64,000 bases of DNA, from positions 13,076,001 to 13,140,000 of the forward strand of contig CM040090.1 in NCBI GenBank assembly GCA_022496805.1, in the 5' to 3' direction. The DNA comes from Pohlia nutans (taxonomy: Eukaryota; Streptophyta; Bryopsida; Bryales; Mniaceae). Shown here piece after piece: positions 33,368 through 43,908 of the stretch (position 1 is its first letter; each line of letters begins with the position of its first letter). Under the pieces are notes generated by a model. It was not told where the DNA came from. It saw nothing but the letters and a program-made list of their open reading frames with translations, and did not search any database. The translations under genes and the position numbers were made by a program.

Positions 33368-36300
33368 ATGGCTAGCATCTCCATTAGAGGTGACGAGGTC
33401 CCACTAGTTCTACCAGTAGGTGATTCTGGCTTTGTCAAAGTCACATCTAATCTTCTTTACATTCGGTTTGGGCTAGCAGAAAGCTCCATCATGGTCGAAG
33501 AAGAGGTCCTTGAGAAATATGGAATAGTCAAAGAGGGCATTTTACAGTCTAGATTTACAGAGGACGAGGGTTATTACTGGCTCCTGCATCCTGGTCAGTA
33601 TAAAGCCTACGGTCTTACCTCGCAGCAACTGGCTGCATCTACTGAAATTATAGCCCCTGCCTCGGATACTTCCACTGTGGAGTTGCCCCACGCACGTCGT
33701 GATAGGAGACAATTTGCAGATCCAACTCGTTCCGTTGTAGATATTATGGTCAATCTTCGCAATGTGAAACGCGAGAGTCTAGACCCCATCATTGAGTTGT
33801 CCAGTGAATCTGAGGGAGAAACACCAGCACTACTTTCGCAACTTCCAAACTTGAATGAACCAGCTCCTTTTGTTGCGACTCAATCTACTGTCCGCACCCC
33901 CGCTAATAGTCCATCTTCCTCCTCCTTCTCCCTCCCTCCTCTGTATCCTAGTAGTTCAGAGGATTGTCCTAGTGTTATGCAATGCCTGCGGAAGCTGTCT
34001 AGTGTTCCAGGTTCTCGTACTGAACTTGCTCAAATAGATTTTGATCGCATCGAATATCACAAGGTGCAGTTCCTTCCCTCGCAGTTTGACGGGGATGTGG
34101 TCTTGAGCTACCACCGATTTATGGACGTCTGCAGTCTTCCGGAGCCCGGAGCATGGAGGGAATGGACAAGCGTTATGACGGCCACACATGGTGCCGCACC
34201 ACAACATCCAACATCCACAACCCCTTCGGTTTGAAGTTCAGGAGGTCGACTTGCGTTGTGACAACGAAGATTGTGACTATCTTGCTAGAACGTCCAAAAA
34301 AAATGAGACCGAGTGGACAGGTACAACTAACTTCCCCTTCGATGTTCGTCAAAGCCCTCCTCCGGATTCTTCCATTGTATGTAAAGTTTGCAAGAAAGCC
34401 CCATCTTGTCGTGACTCTTGCACGGCGCGGGTGTATTACGTGCTCAACGTCAAAGACAGGTCTCGTGCATGTATCCATTTAGGCTGTCATAGACATCCTG
34501 TTGCCGAAGGACCGTGCAGGGAATCCATGGAGACCATCACCAGCTTGATTGCGTCGGAGGTGGCAAAGACTCCCACCGCCAAAAACTCGGCCATCGCTCT
34601 TGCGGCTAGCAAGGAATTCCTCGAGACGTTTCTTGTCCATAGTGGGCCCGGCCCAAAAGAGATGTTGCGAGGACCGGAATTGGACAAGGTGATGGACAAG
34701 TTCCGCATGCTCAGCTCCCCCAACGTTCGCAACATGATCGCTACTTTCCGCGCACAAGGAAAAGGCAAAGGCGAGATTGATCAAATCCTGGAGATGAAGC
34801 GGCATGCGAAGATCGAGTTCATACACGACAGTGTATTCCCAGGCCAAGGATAGGAAAAGGTATATCTTTTCAAGATGCTTGTACATGGCCCCGGGAGTGG
34901 CGTCGACCTTGTAAAAAGGATGCAACCGGGAGGTGACCTCCAAAATTGCTTCGTCATGTTTGATCACGTGAAGAGAGTGAAACCGTGGACCACTATTGCC
35001 TGCCATGTTTATGACTCCACTTACTGCAAGGTGATGACCATCGCTGTCTGCGATATGCAAACTGAAGGTACTGAGGGCCAGCTGATATTTTGGCGTTGCC
35101 TGAACAAAGTTATGGACAACAACGGCGTACCAAATCCAAACTTCAAAGGTTTCATGTGTGACAGCGCACAAACAAACTTCAATGCAGTTCGCATAGTCTA
35201 CGGCTCGGGCAATCCTTCCGTGCCCATGGTAGACCGTGAAAGAACTTGTCTATTTCATTGGGCAACAAGTATGCACAAACACACTGAGAAGCTGATCGCC
35301 AAGAACTTCCAGAACCAACACATCAGGCTTTGAAAACAATACAAAGATGCTCAAACAATGGAGGAAGCTGACAGGATGTACCTTGAGTTGAGAGCGTGGT
35401 GGTACTCTTCCGGTGCTGCTTCAGAAGATGCAATTCGCGAGCTTGAAGACTGGTTGGCCTTTTGGCATTTTCGTTACCGTCAATGGGGCGGTTTCATGGA
35501 AACGGTAAAATATCAAAAGCCCTCTTTCACTTCACGTGGATGTTTGGAATATGTTGTAGTCCATCGATTTTTATGGTCCTTCCCCCGTAATTGCCTCTAT
35601 GTTGACGGGGTGAAGTACTGATCCGTCGGGCCCGACGGTTGCTTGGACACCTATCCATAAACTCTATAGTCAGATGAACAGAGGGCACTTAGAAAATAGC
35701 CGTCGGCCCCGACGGCTATTTTTCTTTAAAAAAAAATTCAGTTTTTTTGCAAATCCAAGTAAAAAAAACAGAATTTCAATTTCTTTTTCTTTTCTTCCAA
35801 TGTGAATATTTATACATCTATCACCCCAACGTAATTAGTACTAGACGTTTAGGTAACCATGAAATCAAAGTTATTTTGTGCAATAAGATAAACTGGGTGA
35901 TGCAATTTCTGCAGAATCTTACCGCAGATGAAGTGGCAGACATCCCAACATGCAACCTTGCAGAGACCGTTCACAACAAGTGGATGCAAGCCTCCGGGAA
36001 GCGAGGCTCGGACCTCTTTGTTGCCACCACCGATGATTGGGCCCGTGCTTTCATGCAGATGACCAACTATAGAACATTTCTATGTGGAGGTCCGTCTGGA
36101 ACTGGTCCGTCCAAGCACGATCTAAAACTGAAGAGGGCTATGGCATCCCATGATGGCAAGGAGATCGCCGAAGCAATTAACAACATGCTTGGGGCTGCGG
36201 AGGTTTCTACACGAGTTCCACATTTGGAAGGAGAAGAGGTGTTTGGCTCGGCCAAGAGAAAGCTCGACATGCCAGTGGGTTGCGAGGGAGATTCTCATTG

Positions 36301-37294
36301 CCCTGACAAGGTGAACTTCTCGCATCCACGTGTCCAAACACGATCTGCCGCTGCTCGAATGAACTCGGAGCAATCACCAAGATCTACTTCCCCGGTTCTA
36401 TTCACTACTAGGGTGTTGGAGACTGACTGTGACTCCTCAAAATGGCACATTGCAAGGATGTCTCACAAGTCCAGAAGGCAGTGTCACGCAGTACAAGCGG
36501 GGAATGGCAACAAGTGCAAGATGGTGATAGCGAAGGGCGGTAAGGCCACAGCTGCCCCAACCTACCGAGGCACTAGGACGGAGTACAAAGGGACAAAACC
36601 TCAAACCGCTGATTTCTGGTTCTGTCCTGACCAAATCGCACGATGTGTCATGGGACCGAAGCGCTTCTTTGTCATAGACCGCCCGGAAATCCCTGATGTT
36701 TGGCCCGTCCTCTCTGGTACGAACCTCACGCGTGCCGAGATCCTAGAGCTCCAAGAAGCCGGGTTTCGCCTTGAGTCCACTATAGCCCTTTCGCCTCGAC
36801 GCCTGTTTACGACGTCGAAGGTGTTTGAGCCGGTGCTCTGGACTCTTCCAAGGCCTTTGCATGCAGACAGAGTCCCGTCTTCTTGAAACGGCAAAAACGT
36901 GCGTCGAAACACCAAGGCTCCCACGGAAGCTCACCGGAATCAATGGGAGAGTGCTAGAAACGTGAAGGCAAATATCCTCCGCGTTAACCTCCTCCCCTAC
37001 CCCAGGCTTGGTGCCATCATCGTGCTCCAATCCGGGGTAGAGCCCGATGATAATTTGTACAATATCACATTGTGCAATTTTCCGTCATGTACGTGCCCAC
37101 ATTATGCGAGCATGAATTCTGCAGCTGTTGGGAGGCGTGGCCAGTACGTCAACTGCAAGCACCTCTACTACATCTTTCGATTCTTTTGTAAGCTGGACTA
37201 TAAAGTTGACACGTACATCCATGCTCCTACTCTCAGCTTGGATGAGGTCAAAAAGATTCTGCTGGCTGCTGGGATCATCAAGACTGAGGATTGA
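33368..37294 (+). pseudogene. MULE-like transposase gene with zinc ribbon and SWIM finger, broken
   Basis: The pieces read in order as one gene. The ORF 33368-34234 holds an N-terminal region with an S/P-rich linker. A frameshift near 34180-34234 leads to 34188-34853, which has a C/H zinc-binding region (LRCDNEDCDY, CKVCKKAPSC, CIHLGCHRHPV) like the WRKY-GCM1 finger of MULEs. The same frame crosses a TAG (34851-34853) into GPGSGVDLVKRMQPGGD, then VYDSTYCKVMTIAVCD and GFMCDSAQTNFNAVR, aspartates in DDE-like contexts. It crosses a TGA (35331-35333) into FWHFRYRQWGGFMET. An intron 35505-35914 (GT...CTGCAG) is in phase with the next exon (CNLAETVHNKWMQASGKRG). After another TGA (36884-36886), a SWIM finger follows: CTCPHYA...YVNCKHLYYIF. 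Three nonsense codons and a frameshift make it inactive. Assignment to MULE is from the finger/core/SWIM layout. Confidence 0.65.
35622..35725. repeat. Two GC-rich palindromes inside the MULE intron
   Basis: CCGTCGGGCCCGACGG near 35625 is a perfect 16-bp palindrome. Near 35695-35725 the arms AAAATAGCCGTCGG and CCGACGGCTATTTT flank a CC centre. Both use the GACGG/CCGTC core that is also repeated at 39395-39580. Confidence 0.75.
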
Positions 37295-37774
37295 AGAATG
37301 AAGACCAATCGGTGTTGAGACGGGGGGACTACTACTAGAATCAATAGCTTCCTACTTTGAATAGCTGATGCCCTATTTCAAATTGGTTGAAGTAATTGCA
37401 TGATAAGTTTGACCAGTAGAACTATGTATTAGAAAAAAGCAAAAAAGAAAATACTACATATAGATCCACATTATCTCTTTGTTTCCGTTCTTTGTCTCTT
37501 TTCAAAAAGCTCACATGATGGGGTTCAATTTCACCCTGGTGCACCTATAATTTTCCATTTATTTAGACTTGACCCTAAACATTGTCCTACACTAAGTACT
37601 AACCCACGGTTATAGGTCCAGCGGTCATAGGGTGCCAAAAATTACTATTAATAGCAAAAATTCTAAAAATAGAATTAAACTTTCTAAAATTAGAGCCATT
37701 TTCTAAATTCAGATGGATCCTGGGCTCTAGGCTCCCCAAATCCCCGCTCTCCGCTCTTGGGCTCTCCTCCCTAG
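37295..37774. other. Spacer between the MULE and hAT relics
   Basis: AT-rich, becoming CT-rich toward 37700-37774 (CCCGCTCTCCGCTCTTGGGC). No coding exon was recognised. Confidence 0.4.
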
Positions 37775-39045
37775 GCTCGCACGCTAACGTCGTTGTCCGC
37801 AACCGACTAACATCCGAACGAGCAGAGGAGTTGGTTTACATTTACACCAACGCAAGGACCCTCCGAGATAGGGGCGGCGCAAACTCCGCAGCATGGTATG
37901 CGAACAACATGTTGTCCGAAGACTCTATGACGGAGGAATCTGATGGTCTGGACCGGGGGTCTATATTTTCTGATTCAGATAATTACGACTCGGACGACGA
38001 CGATGATGTACCATTCGGAATCGGCGGGAACCCTCGAAGGGGACCAAGACGCTCGGTAATTGACCCAACCGTGTTTGATTTTAATGACGTTGACAATAAC
38101 TATGGCGACGACGACGGAGACAACGGTGGAGGGCCGGAGCTAGCCAATCCAATGGACAATGGTGAGAACGAGGATGTCCCTGCAGTACCGCCAGTACCAG
38201 AAAACAACAATGACACTATAGTGGTTGAAGAACCAGCAATTATGGCAAGCCTCGAGGAGCAACAAGATGGACAAGGAGAGGAGGCTAATGAAGTAGTTGG
38301 TACCCAAGAATCGTCTCCAAATTCTCCACACCGAGAAGGTAATTCAGGTGATCGACAGGAAATGGCACCGGTACAGTTGCAAGCAGCCTTTCGTAGGCTT
38401 CGTCGCCCCCCGTCGGACAGTGTGGATGTTCTTACTCCATCCACCCAAGACTCATCAGTACCGTCCTCTTCAGCAATGCCCCCGACACGCCCCCGTGAAA
38501 TTGGTCCATCGATAGGTGCGCGGTTGACCGGTTTAGGCCCAACTTTGAATATGACACTGCGCACGAGAGAAATCCGACCTATAGAAAGAAGTGGACCTGA
38601 AAGGACCAATCCCCAGAAGCGTCCACGAGAACAACTCCCTCGCCTTTCTCACAACGACCGTGCAACTCCAACTACCCGGACCACCCGCAGAAATAAGCGT
38701 ATGCGGCAATCTACCAAACCGTTTGCTGGCGAAGTCAATTTAGGAGGGCCAAATACAGATGGTGTTCTGGATGCAAGCGGTCCACGACCTCTAAAAACAC
38801 TTTCCTCTCTTGAACCACGCATCGGAAACCGACGTCGCAACAGCCCTGCCGGGAGTAGCAGTACAAGATCTGACGATAATGAAACCACAGACGACACCGC
38901 AGGTAATAGCGGTGAGGTTCCGGGAGATAGTGATTTCGTAGTGAACCGACCAAGCCCACCTCCAAGCCCGGACAACGATAGAGCGGACCCAGGAGCACCT
39001 AACGCTGGCACCTCTGTCCGAGTAACTAGGAATGCAGTACATTGA
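37775..39045 (+). CDS. hAT transposase C-terminal exon relic with acidic low-complexity tail
   Basis: After an acceptor-like CTCCTCCCTAG the frame reads NRLTSERAEELVYIYTNART. This resembles the extreme C-terminal signature of hAT transposases (NRL..ERAE.LVY...N.R) just past the dimerisation domain. About 390 residues follow that are not typical of hAT: acidic D/N/E-rich runs (residues ~55-130), then P/S/R/T-rich disordered text ending with RVTRNAVH. No upstream hAT exons (BED finger, RNase-H core, dimerisation helices) were found between 37295 and 37774, so this is a truncated terminal exon, or a host exon that captured it. There is no ATG near the start of the frame. The hAT link is moderately supported; the tail is unrecognised. 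Confidence 0.4.
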
Positions 39046-39394
39046 GGGTTATAACTTATGCCTCTAAGACATACAGGGCTTAGGGTAGCTTCTCGTGCAA
39101 TGCTCAGGCATTGGGCATACGGTATACATTATTATACTCCGATATGTAATCGCCATGTTTTCCTTCACTGTTATTTCAAATAAATAATCAAAATGGGGAT
39201 TCATTTTCCTACGCATATGTGTACACTGTACAGTACAGATGATGCACAAACCATGTCCGAAGTCGTGACCATGCCAATAATCATATGCAGTGTGGCCTTG
39301 TGGATGGTTGGTTTGTAGTGTGCCCTTCTAAAGTGCAATTTCGTTTCATTTGTTCCAAAAATTAAAATCTGAACACTCTGCCAGGTAATTAAGT

Positions 39395-39580
39395 TGACGG
39401 GTTGGCCGTCCAACAGTCCAGTCGACGGGCGTGCGGGCCAAACCGTCTAGTCGCCGGGCTGGCCGTCTAGTCGACGGCCGGGCACCTTAAACCGTCCAGA
39501 CGCCGGGCGGGCCGTTCAGTGGACGGGCAGGCCGTCCGGTCGACGGGCGGGCCGTCCAGTGGACGGCCACCTGGACGGCC
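39395..39580 (+). repeat. GC-rich degenerate short tandem repeat
   Basis: About eight units of roughly 20 bp on the theme GTCGACGGGCGGGCCGTCCA, with alternating GACGGG and GGCCGTC blocks. The units are partly self-complementary and end in GTGGACGGCCACCTGGACGG. Confidence 0.8.
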
Positions 39581-39654
39581 TTGGATGAAATTCATCCAGA
39601 TAATTTACTTTGGGTAAACCGCAAGGGTAAAAATTTCCACATTTTTTACCTTCG

Positions 39655-39783
39655 CGTCGGGATGCAGACGCGATCCTGACGCGTCACGACATCCTGACGG
39701 AAATCAGTGGCGTCACGTCGGGATGCAGACGCGATCCTGACGCGTCACGACATCCTGACGGAAATCAGTGGCGTCACGTCGGG
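39655..39783 (+). repeat. 61-bp tandem duplication
   Basis: Two identical 61-bp units (39655-39715 and 39716-39776) followed by a 7-bp start of a third. The unit begins CGTCGGGATGCAGACGCGAT. It is rich in GACGCG and CATCCTGACG motifs and in CpG. Confidence 0.95.
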
Positions 39784-39854
39784 ATAGACAACCCTGAATA
39801 TAATGTGTAAATCGGAATCATGTAAATGCTCATTGTGTTTTCGGGACCTATTGC

Positions 39855-40961
39855 ATGTGTTTGTCTTCTCTCGTGCTTGTCTCGATCTGGGACATAGATC
39901 CTTCATTCTACGATGATGTGTTGGGCCACCGGCCGTTGCTTTTCATGCCTTCACCCCCCCTGATCATGTTCTTTCCTCAGGCAACCGGTTTCGCGGTGTA
40001 CCGTACCCCCCTGAGCAGCTCCTCACAAGGAGTCTGCAGTTGGAATTGGGCGCATCGTTCCCCAAAGGATCCGAGTCTGCGGGAGGTAGCTGCGGCCCCT
40101 CCAAGTATTCAAGGCCCTACGTCCTCTGCTCGGCCACGGACGCTGCGTCTGCTGCAATGGACTACTCTAAGAAGAAGAATGAGGAGGATGGCGTCATCAA
40201 CAGCCCTCCCGATTGAGGCCCCGTCAGAACCCCCGTCAGGTCCCCTTCGCTGCTGAAGCGCTCTTCGCCAGTCCGATGTCGCTCTCATTCACCGACTCCA
40301 CGTACCGAGTCTACCCCCCACAGGAAGTTGTACGGAGGCCCTGATGGTGGCGCTGGGGATCCTCGCCTCGATGATGACGAAGCTCCGCCGGTGCGTCCTC
40401 CTGCACCTGGACCAACTGTAAGCGGGCCGGCCCGCTCGGGCGGGAGTCGCAAGCGTCCGGCTCCTTTGCCTTCTTTGAAACCTGCTCAGTGTCCTCGGAT
40501 CGAGGATAATTTGCGCCCGGCCCCTTTGCGTTCCTTGAAACCTGCTTAGTGTCCTCGAATCGAGGATAATAATCGCCCGGCCCCTTTGCGTTCCTCGAAA
40601 CGTTCTCAGTGTCCTCGAATCGAGGATAATTTGCGCCCGGTCCCTTTGCGTCCGCCGCGGAGTGGTGCATCTTCTAGCTCAGCCGGTCCGGTCCGGTCCG
40701 GTCCCCAGTCGTCCAGTGCTGCGTGATGCTCGTCGGCCCGAGGACTCAAGATCCATGGGTGTCGGCTATCCGAACCTACGCTCCGCAAACCAAGTGAAGG
40801 CTCCTCGGCCTACCCGATCACTCGAGGAGTACGACATTCCGCCGCGCCGTGAAGGAGATTCTCGCCTGAGGGCTATCCTTCGAGGCCTGGCAGAGATGAA
40901 AGCGTTGGAAGAAGCGTTGGAGGCTAAGAAGAATCGTCGTAGTGGAGGCAAGGATGGCTAG
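39855..40961 (+). other. Degenerate proline/arginine-rich ORF remnants
   Basis: Open stretches at 39855-40256, 40328-40549 and 40662-40961 lie in different frames, with stops such as TGA near 40215 and TAG at 40547-40549 between plausible protein text. The last piece ends with RLRAILRGLAEMKALEEALEAKKNRR, a helical charged segment. No family was recognised. It may be a decayed gag-like or host gene. Confidence 0.25.
40457..40650 (+). repeat. 60-bp minisatellite, about 3.3 copies
   Basis: The period is exactly 60 bp. The unit contains GCGCCCGGCCCCTTTGCGTT and CAGTGTCCTCGAATCGAGGA. Because 60 is a multiple of three, both strands stay open (plus-strand unit RPAPLRSLKPAQCPRIEDNL), apart from one TAG. 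Confidence 0.95.
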
Positions 40962-43875
40962 CTTAGGGGGTCATGTGTTCCCCGTAGTAGTAGTACGTCA
41001 CTTACTGTTGTGTCACTAGCTCATTATAAATATTAGCTGTCCCCACAGAACCCCATAAACATTTGATACCCTAATAGCGTACTGTTGTTCTTGTGTACCA
41101 CCGTATGTTGTTCTTGAAAACCTAAATTGCCAAGGACATATTCGAATATCTCATGTCTATAACTGTATCATGATCTACTAGTACTAGTCATACTTGTATA
41201 CTCTAGGACGCATTATCTTCTAAACCTGTGTACATGAGCACGGTTCTGGAAATTCCCACGCTCCCATACATCAAATAATACGTGCGAACTTCCACAAAGC
41301 AGATGGCATCAGTGTGCTCTTCATACTTTTCACTTCAAATGTGCTTAATTGAATGGGTTGGTGTATAGAAGTCTCAAAATGTGCAAGTTGTCTCAATTTC
41401 ATGAGCATTAATTTCTTTTGTTTATCTTTGATTGTAATGAGCTCAAAGTAACTACTAGTTCTTTTATTTCATCAATCAATCTAATTCGACCTTTCTTTAT
41501 CTTTGGCTTCAACAACTATCCTTGAAAGAACGCCAGCAATAGAGGGTTGGGAGTCTCAAAATGACCATTTTGTGTCATTTTAATGAATATTGCCTTCGAG
41601 CAATTCCTCACCTGGTTCAAGTTTGATCAAAAAGCCTGTGCACAGCTCTACCGTAGTAGTCATTCCTGTCCAAGAACCTGCGTAAAAAAATACACACACA
41701 CTAATCATCTAGCAAACAAAAGGAAGACACAAAACCTAAAAGTGTGATATCCAACTCGATTGATCTTCATGCTCAACTAACCATACAACTTTGCATAGCA
41801 CAATGCTACAATTAATTAAAAGCTGAAAAGAAACGTCATTATCAATTATCATAATGGATGAATTATTTATAGATGAACTACTTATGTATAAACACTTGTA
41901 ACCATCAAATAAGGAATTAAAGAAAGCCATGTTTGTATTTAATCCTTTATTGTCCAAATCCACTACCAATTTCAAAGATGTATTATAAAATCTTTGATGA
42001 ATCACCAAAATGGAGTTAATATACAAAAAAAAGTTGTAAATCTTAATGTGTAAATCACATTTGTACAATTGGATGTATCATATTTTTTTCATTAATTTTT
42101 AAAATAAAATTTTCAAGGTTTTCTTTTGAAATTCAATTAAAAATCCCAAACTGACAATTTTTTATTAAAAATTGTTATAACGAATTTGGAATAATATGCA
42201 CTATAATATGATATAATTTCTATTATTTGATTTTACTTATTTTCAAAAATCATGTTTAAAATTTCATTTTTGAACTCTGAATGAAACTTAACATAAAACA
42301 CTTTTGTTATTTACAAACAAATCACAACATCTTATTTTGAAAATCCATACTGTACAAATGATAGTCAATTAGCACAAGAACAAAGAAAAATTGGATGGAT
42401 GAAAAACATCACGGTATGTGGTGAAGGGACACATCATAAATCATCGAGCGTTTAGAATATGAACTGTGGCGCGTCAAAGGGTTAAGTATATTATATGGTT
42501 TTAGGACAAAGATGTTATGAAATCATAGTACTTTCAAATTGTGTAAAAATATATGATTTTTGAAAGTTCTCATAAATAAGGAAATGTAAAAATACATCAA
42601 ATCAAGAGTTAAAAAATCAAACATAGATATGGCTCAAACATTGTTTTACCTAAATTTCGTATTTATGAACTATCAACTATGTGTATGAGTTATAAAATGA
42701 AAGTGTTCTAGTAAGACACTCCATAGAAGATTGTTGAGTGGAAATAAACTTATAGAAATATGAAAAGTAATTAATATTCACTTTAAAATACAAATGTAAT
42801 GTTCAATTCAAAAAAATAACTTACTCGATCAAAGAACCTTGTGCATTTGAAAAAAAAATTATGCAGTCACAATGCCGTGTTTTTGACAAATGCACTGCAT
42901 TTGTGATGATATTTTTGGAGTTTAACCTTTAAACTCTTTGTGCACATAAAATTTTACTTATTGTAATCCTTTTTTCAAATTTTTATTTAAAAGTATTTTC
43001 TATATTGCATAATATTATATTTTAGAATTGAGGCATTTTAAGCATGTAAAAGAAGATTTGAAGAAATTATAAATCAATATAGTAATCCATATAAGACATT
43101 ACACATGGACTTTGAATTGAATCTGCATAAAAATTAGAAATCATGCACAATATTCATTGTTGAACTTTCATCATGTTCATCAATTTTTTTGTTCGAAAGG
43201 GTATTTTCAATATTCATATTTCTTAACGTAAAGCCTTCACACAAATAAAGAATGTATTTTAGATTGGATATACATCAATCTCACCATTTGTTAAGAAAAA
43301 TTAGTTCAAAATATCACCAATGAATTTTAATATGTTTTGAAAACGAGTGATTTTGACAAAAATTCTAAATGTGCATTGCATGCACGTTCTTTTGGTCATC
43401 TAATAGGCACAGTGGCACACCGTACCATGCAACTACCCCTTTAGTTTATCATTTGTGTGAAAGATTTATTGCCATCGAGGAGTTGTGCTTTGAAAATAGT
43501 CCAAGAGTTCCTTGTGTTGAGAGCTCCAAATGAATGATATATGCAATAATAAGCTTGGGGTATCACTTTTTGGACACACTAATTAGGTTATTTTTGTTTA
43601 AAACCTCCAAAGTTTGCCTAATTTGCTCATTTTGATCAAGTAAAAAGACCCTAAAATGAATAAAATAATCCTACACCTCAATGGAATCAAAATATATATG
43701 TTCAAAGAGTTTATATTAAAAAAATTAATTTTTTTAGAGCCATTCATAGATGTGTAAAAAAATGCTGAATTTTGGGATTTGCAAGCTACATAGTGCACAA
43801 TTCATTAATTTTTTTAATGATAAAATAAATTATTTTGTACTCTACACAATTAGATGTAGGTCATATTCAAAAAAA

Positions 43876-43908
<33 letters not shown>

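Noticed and set aside
38100..39042. Minus-strand ORFs up to 169 codons opposite the hAT relic tail
   Set aside because: Serine/proline-rich mirror of a low-complexity frame, with no independent support.
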